Shown piece after piece: positions 21,253-28,064 of a stretch of DNA of 31,211 bases. Below the pieces are notes generated by a model. That model did no database searches and had not been told where the DNA came from. It saw only the letters and a program-made list of their open reading frames with translations. Within the stretch, counting starts at the first letter, position 1, and each line of letters starts with the position of its first letter. The DNA lies in IMG/VR virus record IMGVR_UViG_3300023284_000558, positions 1-31,211 of that record; one strand, 5' to 3'. Source of the stretch: a virus. A program made the position numbers and the translations under genes.

Positions 21253-22806
21253 CTACTTCTTCCCCTTCCCCTTCTTCCCCTTCTTCTTTGCGGCCTTGGC
21301 CTTTCGTGCCGCCAGCGCCTTCCTCTTCTCGACGGCCAGCATCTTCTTCACCTGATGCCGGACCTTCGGCCAGGAGATTTTGTACCGCTTGGCGGCGATC
21401 TTCACGGCATCCGATCCACCGCCCGGGTGGTTGATCTCCGGGATCAGGTAGATCGACTGCATGAATTGGACGACCTGGTCGACCGAACGCATCTCGGCCA
21501 GCTTCTTCCCGGCGGTCTTGGTCGACGTGTCGGCCCATCCGAGGAACTTCACGATGTACCGCTTGGAGTCATTCCAGATTCGGTCGTAGCACTTGATGGC
21601 CAGCTGCCGCCAGTCCTCCAGCGGCATCGAGGTCTTGCCCTTGTTGATGGCAGCCTTGACGATCCACGTGCGGGTGGCTTCCTCCACCTGCTTCTCTTCC
21701 CGTTCCTTGTGGGCCTTCTCCCGCTGGGCCTTCGACGGCTTCTTCGTGCCCGACGCGGTCTTGGGGTGATGCTCGACGCACTGCTGCCCCTTCGTGCAGA
21801 CGGTAATCACGGTGCCGATCTTGGGGCCGTCGACGTAGATCCCCTGCGCGATGTTCTTGCACTTCTTCCGCCCGGCCTTCTCGTATGTGTTGGTGTTGAG
21901 GATGGCATTGTTCGTGCCGTACCAGTCCTTTGAAATCAGAACCGCCGGCACCTTCTTCTTCAGCAGCTCCTTCCTCTTGCGCAGGATCTCAGCGTCGATC
22001 TTCTTCTCGTAGCAGGGACGGTCGAGGCATGTGTCAGGCTTCGCCCCGACCGGAAGAGAGGGCTGATTCCCGGCCCGCTTCGGGCACATCGTGCAGGAAC
22101 CCGCCGACCGAACGAGTGTCTCGCTTGTCGGGTTGAACGGCGCCGCCTTCGTGGAGCAATACACCGCCCGCTGAATCCACTTCCCGAGGGCGGAAACGGA
22201 CATGCTGCTCTCGAACCGACCAGCCGCTTCGCTCATCCCCACGGTGAACCGACACGCATCCAGCGCCTTCTTCTGCATCGGTCCGGTCAATCGCGCAATC
22301 ATGACAGCGTGACCGGCTTCGATGCTGCCGTTTCGCAGTGCCGTCTTCGCCGGTTCGATCAACGACCCCAGCTTCAACCGGGACCAGACGTATCCCTTTT
22401 TCATGCCGATCTTTTCACCGATCTGTACGGCGCTCAGCTTCGAGTGCTTCATCAGCAGCCGGAAGCTGTCGGCTTCTTCGAGGGGGCCGATGTCTTCACG
22501 CTGCAGGTTCTCGATGATCTGCACTTCACGGGCCTGTTCGTCCGTCAGCGTGACGACGTTCACCGGGACCGACGTCAGCTTCGCCAGCTTCGCCGCCCGG
22601 TACCGGCGCGCACCGGCGACGATCTCCATCTTGCCGTTCTTGGGGCGAACGACCAAGGCCTGCTGGATGCCAAGCTGCCGGATGGATTCAGCCAGCTCGG
22701 CCAGCTTCACGGCGTCGAACGCGCCCCGCGGATTGTAGGACGACTCGGTCAGTTTGCCGATGTCGATGTCTTGGAACTTCCCCTTCGGGATCGTTTCGGT
22801 CTTCAT
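21253..22806 (-). CDS. parB: ParB-like partition/CTPase DNA-binding protein (517 aa)
   Basis: The start at 22806 overlaps the preceding stop (ATGA) with AAAGGAAAG upstream. The ParB/Srx-type CTP domain has IDIGKLTESSYNPRG, LAESIRQLGIQQALVVRP and GARRYRA (65-71), and the second box IIENLQREDIGPLEEADSF (97-115). A KorB-type helix-turn-helix follows (KLSAVQIGEKIGMKKGYVWS, 123-142). Further on, C238, C241, C260 and C265 may bind zinc, a feature of some phage/plasmid ParB-like proteins, and the end is lysine-rich. The length (517) is larger than chromosomal ParB (~280-330). ParB slides from parS as a CTP-bound clamp; a perfect parS is present at 26763-26778. No ParA is seen. Confidence 0.85.
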   Translation of the reverse strand: MKTETIPKGKFQDIDIGKLTESSYNPRGAFDAVKLAELAESIRQLGIQQALVVRPKNGKMEIVAGARRYRAAKLAKLTSVPVNVVTLTDEQAREVQIIENLQREDIGPLEEADSFRLLMKHSKLSAVQIGEKIGMKKGYVWSRLKLGSLIEPAKTALRNGSIEAGHAVMIARLTGPMQKKALDACRFTVGMSEAAGRFESSMSVSALGKWIQRAVYCSTKAAPFNPTSETLVRSAGSCTMCPKRAGNQPSLPVGAKPDTCLDRPCYEKKIDAEILRKRKELLKKKVPAVLISKDWYGTNNAILNTNTYEKAGRKKCKNIAQGIYVDGPKIGTVITVCTKGQQCVEHHPKTASGTKKPSKAQREKAHKEREEKQVEEATRTWIVKAAINKGKTSMPLEDWRQLAIKCYDRIWNDSKRYIVKFLGWADTSTKTAGKKLAEMRSVDQVVQFMQSIYLIPEINHPGGGSDAVKIAAKRYKISWPKVRHQVKKMLAVEKRKALAARKAKAAKKKGKKGKGKK

Positions 22807-23054
22807 GTCTTCTTTCCTTTCTTGAAGTCGCCCGCCTTCGGGCAGGTAACAAAATGGGGCAGGTGAGCTTCGACGATGTTGGTTTGGGGCGGCTCGATCG
22901 TGATGCTGGCATCCGTATAGACCTTGTAATCCTTTCCGGGCGACTGCATCACTCGGCACGTCTTGGCGTCGAACGGCTCTGCCTTCCCGTTCTCGTTCTT
23001 GACCCAAATGATCTGCGTATCGCAGCCCCGGCAGTTGGCTTTACGATTTGCCAC
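22803..23054 (-). CDS. Zinc-binding conserved phage protein (83 aa)
   Basis: GTG at 23054, with AAGGGAG upstream and a 14-nt overlap with the preceding gene. It has CRGCDTQIIWVKNENGKAEP with a following FDAKTCRV and a C-terminal HFVTCPKAGDFKK. This matches a common phage family of zinc-ribbon proteins with 'C..C...I.W.....GK..P.....H...CP.A..FR'. Role not known; found mostly near recombination genes. Coupled to ParB downstream. Confidence 0.65.
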   Translation of the reverse strand: MANRKANCRGCDTQIIWVKNENGKAEPFDAKTCRVMQSPGKDYKVYTDASITIEPPQTNIVEAHLPHFVTCPKAGDFKKGKKT

Positions 23055-23385
23055 CGGCAGCTCCCTTACGCTTGCGCTTCCCCTTCCTCCTCTCCTTCCC
23101 CTTCTCGGCTTTGTCGTCGTCGGACTTCTTCGCCCGACGGAAGTTCACCTTGTCCTCGCCGGTCTTGAGCTCCAGCGTCCCTTTCCCGTCGACCTGGTAC
23201 GCCGGGATCTTGTGCTCCTTCATGTGGATCAGGGCCTTCGACTGCAGGGATTCGATCTCCCGCTTCAACGTCTCGATCTTCGCGGCGGCCCTGTTCCACA
23301 TCTCGCCGATCTCTTCGAGCAGGACGAACTTCTCGGGCTTCAATCCTGCCAGCTGCTGCTGTCTCACCTTGGCCATGCGGCCCAT
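23041..23385 (-). CDS. Hypothetical coiled-coil/basic protein (114 aa)
   Basis: ATG at 23385 with TTAAGGAGA upstream. The first ~60 residues are helical (KFVLLEEIGEMWNRAAAKIE, TLKREIESLQSKALIHMKEH), a short central strand (VDGKGTLELKTGEDKVNFRR) follows, and the C-terminal 35 residues are lysine-rich (KSDDDKAEKGKERRKGKRKR), as in proteins with nucleic-acid-binding tails. No family recognised. It is the first gene after the structured region at 23408-23666, which would be its leader RNA. Confidence 0.6.
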   Translation of the reverse strand: MGRMAKVRQQQLAGLKPEKFVLLEEIGEMWNRAAAKIETLKREIESLQSKALIHMKEHKIPAYQVDGKGTLELKTGEDKVNFRRAKKSDDDKAEKGKERRKGKRKRKGAAGGKS

Positions 23386-23407
23386 GGTTCTCTCCTTAAC
23401 AATGAGG

Positions 23408-23666
23408 CTCTGTAACCAGCGGAACAGTAGCGGCCACGTAAACCGTCCGGACGGCTGGCACTTGCCTGCACCTTTCTATCGCACCGGTTGGTGCAGGAGC
23501 CGCGAGGCGTACCATGCGAGGTGCATCTCGACCGACCTCAGACCTTTCGGTCCTACTGTTCCGCTTGTCACAGAATCGGACCCATCATGCGACGGCAGAC
23601 CTTGAAAGGAGGGTAGCACCACGATGGTAGGGTGCTCTGCCGCCGCATGGCGGGTCCGGACCCGCC
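23408..23666 (-). ncRNA. Highly structured intergenic region, candidate RNA element
   Basis: There is no convincing gene between 23386 and 23671; a 58-codon minus-strand frame from 23648 has no SD. Four structures can be drawn on the minus strand. A palindrome at 23649-23666 gives a 7-bp stem with CCGG loop. A nested stem-loop follows (23589-23598 with 23637-23646, inner 23615-23620 with 23631-23636). A 23-bp terminal stem pairs 23553-23575 with 23408-23430 with one mismatch and two G-U pairs. Inside it are a hairpin with a GAAA tetraloop (23541-23553), a CCTGCACC/GGTGCAGG stem (23465-23472 with 23490-23497) and a self-complementary CCGTCCGGACGG (23443-23454). It could be a phage ncRNA, a leader regulator of the downstream genes, or a small element with terminal inverted repeats. 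Confidence 0.5.
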
Positions 23667-23671
23667 TAAGA

Positions 23672-24340
23672 TCAACCCTTGGCCACGACGCTGGTCTTCG
23701 AGAAGATCCGGACGCCCGCGATCTTCGCCTCCTTTCCGTGTCGTTTGATGTAGGATCGAATTTTCTTACTGTCGACGGAGAGGAATTCCCGGGGGATCAG
23801 CTTCTCGCTGACGACCTCGAAGTCCGTCGTTTCCATCGTATGGATCCCGGCGACCTTCGGCGGTTTCCTTTGCGCGACGAGGGGCGCGGGTACCAGCTCC
23901 TGAGTGCGTACGGCTTCAGCTTCCTCCTTCATCCCCTCTTTCTCCAAGGCCGCCGCCTCGCTCTCTTGCGCCTTGCGCTGTTTCTCCATCTCCTTCTCGC
24001 GCAGCTTCCGGGCGCGGGCTTCTTCCTTGTCCCTCTTGTTCTGCAGATACGCGCCGACCTTCGGACGCAGGACGTTGTCGGCCTCTTCGAGCGGCTTCAG
24101 CAGCTGCGCCCGTCGCTGCGTCGTCAGGGTGTGGTGCGCCTTCGCAGACTTCACGATGGGTTCCATGAATTCCTTGGCCTTCTTCTTCGCGGCGGCGATC
24201 TGCTTCAGCAGCTCCCCTCCGGTGATGTACTCGGCTTCGGTCTTGATCTTCATGGACTTGACCCGGGTCGACAGTTCGGTCGATCCCTTCTCGATCTCGG
24301 CCACCTTCTCTTCATCAATCGTGGTCAGTACGTCAGCCAT
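23672..24340 (-). CDS. Coiled-coil conserved phage protein next to recombination genes (222 aa)
   Basis: ATG at 24340, directly after the stop of the exonuclease gene. It is helical with long charged coiled-coil segments (RRAQLLKPLEEADNVLRPKV, ARKLREKEMEKQRKAQESE) and a conserved-looking C-terminus: LIPREFLSVDSKKIRSYIKR followed by KIAGVRIFSK. The pattern 'VPREYL.PD..KIR......G....PGV.(V/I)' is a hallmark of a common phage protein found next to RecT/RecE-type genes, with no proven function. The context suggests a role in recombination. Confidence 0.65.
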   Translation of the reverse strand: MADVLTTIDEEKVAEIEKGSTELSTRVKSMKIKTEAEYITGGELLKQIAAAKKKAKEFMEPIVKSAKAHHTLTTQRRAQLLKPLEEADNVLRPKVGAYLQNKRDKEEARARKLREKEMEKQRKAQESEAAALEKEGMKEEAEAVRTQELVPAPLVAQRKPPKVAGIHTMETTDFEVVSEKLIPREFLSVDSKKIRSYIKRHGKEAKIAGVRIFSKTSVVAKG

Positions 24341-24922
24341 TTAATCCTCCAATCGGTAGTCAGATTTCCAGTTCGTGATCGACGTCGCGCAGATGAAGAT
24401 CCGGAAGTCGTTGAGATCGCGGCATGGCTTCAGCCGGAAGTCGCCGTCGTCCTTTAGGTAGAGACTCCATCGCGCCAACGCATACGAGTTACGCAAGCAA
24501 AGAGCATACCCGGCCAGCTGAATCTGATGCCAGGGTTCCGGCTGACCGCACTTGATGTCCAGGACGCCGCGTCGTTTCCGGATGCGGCCGAGACGGTCCA
24601 GAGTCCCGCAGAAGCGGTATTGGGTGTTAGAGACGCGCTTCTCGATTCCTTCGGCCTCGATCTTGAAACTCGACTCTGCTCTGAACCGTCTCCAGCCGGT
24701 GAGATACGGCATGATGCGGTCGTCGACGGTCGATTCGTCGAGGTCGCCCAGGTCGTCCAAGGCGGTGACCAGGTGAACGGCCCGGCCCCGCTCGAAGTAC
24801 CAGTCGTCCGGCATCCAATCCAACTGCAGCCCGCCGGCCTTGATGATCTTCGTCACGCCGGGAACCTTGTTCCCGTTCAGACGGTACTGCCGCGTCACCG
24901 GATCCATTTCGATTTGGTTCAT
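24341..24922 (-). CDS. PD-(D/E)XK exonuclease, RecE/Cas4-like (193 aa)
   Basis: The expected active site is visible: H50 (RGRAVH), D109 (CGTLDRLGR), D122 and K124 in GVLDIKCG, and Q135/Y139 in HQIQLAGYALCLR. This order matches the RecB/RecE/Cas4-like nuclease fold. Phage versions resect double-strand ends to 3' overhangs for single-strand annealing recombination. The start overlaps the upstream conserved phage gene by 4 nt, so they are coupled. I see no four-cysteine Fe-S cluster pattern of true Cas4. Length is at the lower end of the family. Confidence 0.8.
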   Translation of the reverse strand: MNQIEMDPVTRQYRLNGNKVPGVTKIIKAGGLQLDWMPDDWYFERGRAVHLVTALDDLGDLDESTVDDRIMPYLTGWRRFRAESSFKIEAEGIEKRVSNTQYRFCGTLDRLGRIRKRRGVLDIKCGQPEPWHQIQLAGYALCLRNSYALARWSLYLKDDGDFRLKPCRDLNDFRIFICATSITNWKSDYRLED

Positions 24923-25863
24923 TCGGCTGCTGCGATCTCCACGATCTTCTTCCCGTACTTGCTGGTCTCGAAGGTGATCGTGACCTCGAAGCCTTCCTTG
25001 GCTGCGGACGCTGCGAAGTCGGCGTCGCCATCCTCGAACGTCTGGAAGGTCTCACCTTCGCAGAGCACGTCAAAGAGCGTATACTCCGACGTCTGCTTCT
25101 TCAGCTTGACTTCCTTGACGATGCCGGTCCAAGTGGTGCCGCCGGTCTTGGCCGTCGTCTTCCCCTTGCCCTTGCCTTTCGGCTTCCCCTTCGTGCTGGA
25201 CTTCGACTTCGGGCTTTTGATGGGCGTCTGCGCTTCGCCGGGTTCCTCGGCGACCGACGGACGGTCTTCAAGATCCTGCGCGAAGATGTCGGACGCAGCA
25301 GTCACTGTGAGGCACAGGTCGACTTTGGCCCGCTTGTTGGCCATCTTCAGGATCGTGTTCGCCACGTCGGCGGGTGTCGCTCGGACCTGAAGGATCTTGA
25401 CGTAGACCTTCTTCCCGCCTTTATAGAGAACCTTGCCGCCCTGGTACTTCGGCTTCCAGGTCCGGCGGCGGCGGCCTTCGTCGGCTTCCTTCCACTCCTC
25501 ATCGCACCTGGCGGCCCGCCACTTGTACTTCTCTTCGTTGGACGAGGCCTCCCCGACACCGACGCCGATCAGCCGTCCGTCCATCGTCAGGCCCCGACAG
25601 CGAATCCGGTACCGGATCTCATCGTCCGTGGAAAGGTCTTCGATCTCCGGGTCCACCACGATGCGAAACATCGAGCAGATTTTCTCGGCCCCGGCCTTGA
25701 ACAGCGTCGGCTTGTCGCCCGCGCCGGGGATTTTCCCGAAGTGTTCGCCGTCGATCAGCACCTCGGCCATGAGTCGCTGCAGTACTTGGACCTGTTCCTT
25801 CACCTGCGAGACAGAGAGCATCCCCGCCTGCCCAATCGTTGCGAGTTCCGTTCCTTCAGCCAT
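24919..25863 (-). CDS. Conserved phage protein, possible recombination/annealing partner (314 aa)
   Basis: ATG at 25863 with AAAGGAGG upstream. It has the pattern of a large uncharacterised phage family: VQVLQRLMAEVLIDGEHFGK, IPGAGDKPTLFKAGAEKICS, RYRIRCRGLTMDGRLIGVGV, SNEEKYKWRAARCDEEWKE, then ADVANTILKMANKRAKVDLC and LTVTAASDIFAQDLED. The family usually lies next to exonuclease or annealing genes. The region after ~220 is a Lys/Pro/Gly linker, followed by a C-terminal beta-rich domain (TWTGIVKEVKLKKQTSEYTL). The function is not established; a single-strand annealing or ssDNA-binding role is inferred from context. Confidence 0.65.
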   Translation of the reverse strand: MAEGTELATIGQAGMLSVSQVKEQVQVLQRLMAEVLIDGEHFGKIPGAGDKPTLFKAGAEKICSMFRIVVDPEIEDLSTDDEIRYRIRCRGLTMDGRLIGVGVGEASSNEEKYKWRAARCDEEWKEADEGRRRRTWKPKYQGGKVLYKGGKKVYVKILQVRATPADVANTILKMANKRAKVDLCLTVTAASDIFAQDLEDRPSVAEEPGEAQTPIKSPKSKSSTKGKPKGKGKGKTTAKTGGTTWTGIVKEVKLKKQTSEYTLFDVLCEGETFQTFEDGDADFAASAAKEGFEVTITFETSKYGKKIVEIAAAE

Positions 25864-25891
25864 CCGGCCCTCCTTTCGAGTAGAAACCATC

Positions 25892-25915
25892 CCCGCCCCT
25901 GAAGGCAGGAGCGGG
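25892..25915 (-). other. GC-rich intergenic hairpin
   Basis: CCCGCTCCTG and CAGGGGCGGG form a 10-bp stem (one G-U pair) with a 4-nt loop between the 46-aa gene and the 314-aa gene. No T-tract follows, so it may be an attenuator or an RNA-processing/stability hairpin rather than a full terminator. Confidence 0.45.
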
Positions 25916-25922
25916 AGGGTGG

Positions 25923-26063
25923 CTACTTCTTCTTGTGGTCTTCGATGCGTTCAATGGCCAACTCCACATCCAAGATCGTGTTGCTAATCTCGTCGAGATC
26001 CTTCTGGCAAGTCTCCCGCCGCTCCTTCAATTCCTTCAGCAGTTTTTCGATGGTGGCCTTCAT
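25923..26063 (-). CDS. Very small coiled-coil protein (46 aa)
   Basis: ATG at 26063 with AAAGGAA upstream, TAG at 25923-25925. The product MKATIEKLLKELKERRETCQ followed by KDLDEISNTILDVELAIERI and EDHKKK is a single amphipathic heptad-like helix, likely a coiled coil. It lies in the early operon, between the 117-aa gene and the possible annealing partner. The SD, clean helix and gap it fills support it as a real gene; function unknown. Confidence 0.6.
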   Translation of the reverse strand: MKATIEKLLKELKERRETCQKDLDEISNTILDVELAIERIEDHKKK

Positions 26064-26147
26064 GCGATGTTCCTTTCAAGGTTACCTTGGACCATGGCGA
26101 CGCCGACGCGGGGGAGCGACGACGCCGCCGGGTACAAGGGGAAACGT

Positions 26148-26501
26148 CTAATCGTCTTGCTGATCCTTCCAGTCGTCATAGGCCCGGTCGTGGTCGTCGT
26201 CTTCTGCTGCGCGGGCATTGTCGTTGGCCTGCTCAAACAGCGCGTCGACCATCTCTTCAACCTGCTTCTCTCCGATCCGGTGATTCTTCCAGTCGTCGTC
26301 TGCCAGCTTTGCGCCTTGGTAGTGGATCTCGGTCACTTCAGCTTCCGGTCCCGACGGCGGCCAACCGGGATCGCCGTTCCTCATGGTGTGGCAGCCGGGA
26401 TCGCCGGGGGTGACGTCGCCCGAGACCTGGTACGTGCGCGGCGACGGGAGGTGGAGATGATCGTCTTCGATCACAAATTCGGTTTCGGCAACGTAGGGCA
26501 T
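26148..26501 (-). CDS. First early gene, hypothetical acidic protein (117 aa)
   Basis: ATG at 26501 with a strong AAGGAGG; a longer form from 26552 would run through the promoter and is rejected. It is the first gene after the promoter at 26524-26552 and starts about 16 nt from the predicted transcription start. The N-terminal half is beta-like (TEFVIEDDHLHLPSPRTYQV), the C-terminal half very acidic (RAAEDDDHDRAYDDWKDQQD). Family unknown. As the first leftward early gene, a host-takeover or regulatory function is possible, but only by position. Confidence 0.65.
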   Translation of the reverse strand: MPYVAETEFVIEDDHLHLPSPRTYQVSGDVTPGDPGCHTMRNGDPGWPPSGPEAEVTEIHYQGAKLADDDWKNHRIGEKQVEEMVDALFEQANDNARAAEDDDHDRAYDDWKDQQDD

Positions 26502-26523
26502 GGTGCCCCTCCTTTCACTCTCA

Positions 26524-26552
26524 AGTATAGGGCAAAAGGCTGGGCACGTCAA
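26524..26552 (-). promoter_or_regulatory. Strong early promoter (TTGACG-N17-TATACT)
   Basis: The -35 TTGACG (26547-26552) and -10 TATACT (26524-26529) have the optimal 17-bp spacing. Transcription would start near 26517, giving a short leader before the ATG at 26501. A small hairpin GAAAGCG/CGCTTTC lies just upstream (26555-26573) and could block transcription arriving from the right. The predicted target is the leftward recombination/replication/partition operon. Confidence 0.75.
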
Positions 26553-26590
26553 TAGAAAGCGAAAGTCGCTTTCTGAAGGCCTTCGATGGT

Positions 26591-26779
26591 CTAGGCCATC
26601 ATCTGCTTCAAGGCAGCCTGGACGCGTTCGTTACGGTGAATCTGACGGTGTCGCTTGCCAGAGCAGTACTTTTGACCCTTTCGACGGGGTTTGAAGCGGG
26701 TCTTACAGGGCGGGTAGGCGCAGGGGCGTACGGGCAGGTCGATCCGAATTCGATTCCCCCTCTGTTCCACGTGGAACAT
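26591..26779 (-). CDS. Small zinc-finger-like protein starting within parS (62 aa)
   Basis: The ATG at 26779 is chosen because any longer form would begin inside the intrinsic terminator at 26810-26846. The first codons after the ATG (FHVEQ) are encoded by the parS palindrome. The protein has CAYPPCKTRFKPRRKGQKYC (C-x4-C plus a later Cys) and a basic tail, resembling the small phage zinc-finger type 'C..C...F.P...GQ.YCS..CR', but the last Cys of that motif is missing (SGKRH). The SD is weak. It may be a real small DNA-binding protein or an open frame over parS. Confidence 0.45.
   Translation of the reverse strand: MFHVEQRGNRIRIDLPVRPCAYPPCKTRFKPRRKGQKYCSGKRHRQIHRNERVQAALKQMMA
26763..26778. 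promoter_or_regulatory. parS: Perfect 16-bp parS palindrome
   Basis: TGTTCCACGTGGAACA matches the bacterial parS consensus TGTTNCACGTGNAACA in all specified positions and is a perfect inverted repeat. It lies in a module boundary between the terminator (26810) and the early promoter (26552), about 4 kb upstream of the phage ParB gene. It is the only match found by eye in the window. Confidence 0.9.
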
Positions 26780-26809
26780 TCTACCCCACCGGAGGAGCTG
26801 ATGGGAAGG

Positions 26810-26846
26810 AAAAAGGGGCCGGATCCCGGGGCAGGGTTCCGGCCCC
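26810..26846 (-). terminator. Intrinsic terminator of the tail/lysis operon
   Basis: On the minus strand GGGGCCGGA (26838-26846) pairs perfectly with TCCGGCCCC (26815-26823) to form a 9-bp stem around a 14-nt loop, followed by T5 (26810-26814). It ends transcription about 45 bp after the lipoprotein-like gene and separates the late module from parS and the early promoter. Confidence 0.85.
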
Positions 26847-26887
26847 AAAGTGCAGACGTGAGCACAGGGGCTCCATGCTCAGGATTT

Positions 26888-27358
26888 CTATCCGGCCCCG
26901 GAGAACAGCGCCTTGACTCTTGCGACCAGGCCTTTGAAAAAGGACCGATTCGCGTACAGGTTGCTGGCTGCGGTGATGGATCCGTACAGTTTTTCTCTCG
27001 TCAGGGCTGCATCACCCCCGGCGACGGCGTTCTTGACCCCCACGATCATGGCCTTCGCTGAGTGATCCAGGCGGCGAGACCGAATTTCCGTGTAGGCCCA
27101 CCTGCCGAGTCCGAAGATGACCGCCGCCGGCGGGAAGATCGTCGTCAAGAGTCCGCCGAGGATAGAGGCAGGAGAGGTCGGGCTCTGCTCGATGACGATC
27201 TTTGTCTTCTGTTTTCCCGTCTCGGGATCGACGACCGGCTGGCCCTTGTCGTCGACGACGGGAACCTCGCGCTCCCGGAGTCCGAAGAAGGAGTCGCAGG
27301 CGATGAACGTGATCGGGATGATCAGCAGCAGCAGCAGAAGGGGAATTCGGTGTCGCAT
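26888..27358 (-). CDS. Lipoprotein-like membrane protein, possible lysis accessory (156 aa)
   Basis: ATG at 27358 with AGGAGAG upstream. MRHRIPLLLLLLIIPITFIA followed by Cys21 is a lipoprotein-type signal peptide (lipobox FIAC). After a polar part (VVDDKGQPVVDPETGKQKTK), a second hydrophobic segment occurs at ~63-88 (ILGGLLTTIFPPAAVIFGLG). The C-terminal ~65 residues are helical and basic. With the coiled-coil/membrane gene just upstream and a terminator just downstream, it is a candidate lysis-cassette member (spanin or holin-like). An endolysin was not recognised nearby. Confidence 0.6.
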   Translation of the reverse strand: MRHRIPLLLLLLIIPITFIACDSFFGLREREVPVVDDKGQPVVDPETGKQKTKIVIEQSPTSPASILGGLLTTIFPPAAVIFGLGRWAYTEIRSRRLDHSAKAMIVGVKNAVAGGDAALTREKLYGSITAASNLYANRSFFKGLVARVKALFSGAG

Positions 27359-27368
27359 CGGGTCTCTC

Positions 27369-27671
27369 CTATTTGAGAATCAGATCCATGAATTTGACGG
27401 TCGCAGCCAGCAGGATGGGAAAGATCAGGTACTTCAACCAGGTCCATCGCGCCGCGCGCCGTTGCCGGGACGTGTCTAGGTGGCCGGTGAGACTTACGGC
27501 CAGGCTTCCCATCTTCGTCTGGATGTCGACCTGGCCCTTCTTCACGCACTTGAAATCTTCGCGGACCTCGTCGTGATTTTTGTCGATCCGGTCGCACTGT
27601 TCGTCGACCTGCTCTTTGAGGTTGTCCACGCGGACCTCCAGTTTTGCAATCCGCTCCGTCTTGCTGCCCAT
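27369..27671 (-). CDS. Coiled-coil protein with C-terminal membrane anchor, XhlA-like (100 aa)
   Basis: Residues 1-55 are a heptad-like coiled coil (RIAKLEVRVDNLKEQVDEQC, DRIDKNHDEVREDFKCV), followed by SLAVSLTGHLDTSRQRRAAR, and a single hydrophobic segment (LKYLIFPILLAATVKFMDLI, ~79-98). This is the arrangement of XhlA-type haemolysin/holin accessory proteins of phages, which take part in lysis with a holin. The start at 27671 has only a weak SD and follows the preceding gene by 5 bp. Direct evidence of holin activity is lacking. Confidence 0.6.
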   Translation of the reverse strand: MGSKTERIAKLEVRVDNLKEQVDEQCDRIDKNHDEVREDFKCVKKGQVDIQTKMGSLAVSLTGHLDTSRQRRAARWTWLKYLIFPILLAATVKFMDLILK

Positions 27672-27676
27672 CGTGT

Positions 27677-28063
27677 CTACACCCCGACTTCAGGAAAGAT
27701 CAGAAGCGGCATGCGATGGCGGCCGCTGGGCGTTCCGCTGACCGGGACCCCGCTGACCCAAAACCGAAACTCCGCAACGCCAGGTACCTGAAAGGACGGA
27801 GCTCCGGAGCTGATGGGGAATGAGAAGTCGACGGCGCCGCTGACAGCAGGAACCGGAGTCCCGGACGCATCGAACGCTTCCGCCAGGTCGCTTTCGTGTT
27901 CCTTCCCGGCGACGTTCACGGAGTACCCGCTGACGTCGACGTCCTGGTTCAGCTTGTTCTTGAACCGGACGCGGAAGCTGTTGGTCGTGCTGCGAAACAG
28001 CTGGAGCTGCCGGCGGCTGCCCCCGGCGGGGAGGTCCTGAATTATACGGACGTCTTCCGCCAT
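27677..28063 (-). CDS. Hypothetical beta-rich structural protein (128 aa)
   Basis: Start at 28063 with GGAGCAAG upstream. Beta-rich protein with FRVRFKNKLNQDVDVSGYSV, AVDFSFPISSGAPSFQVPGV and AEFRFWVSGVPVSGTPSGRH, an immunoglobulin-like or baseplate upper protein-like (BppU-like) pattern often seen next to fibre genes. No catalytic residues visible. The assignment as a distal virion component is inference from neighbours. Confidence 0.65.
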   Translation of the reverse strand: MAEDVRIIQDLPAGGSRRQLQLFRSTTNSFRVRFKNKLNQDVDVSGYSVNVAGKEHESDLAEAFDASGTPVPAVSGAVDFSFPISSGAPSFQVPGVAEFRFWVSGVPVSGTPSGRHRMPLLIFPEVGV

Positions 28064-28064
28064 T

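Noticed and set aside
23480-23648. 58-codon minus-strand ORF within the structured intergenic region
   Set aside because: It has no SD, starts within the flank of the GC palindrome, and its codons overlap the stems; structure explains the region better, though a short peptide cannot be excluded.
26780-26848. Longer N-terminal form of the small zinc-finger gene starting at 26848
   Set aside because: The extension would lie over the intrinsic terminator and has no SD; the residues look random.
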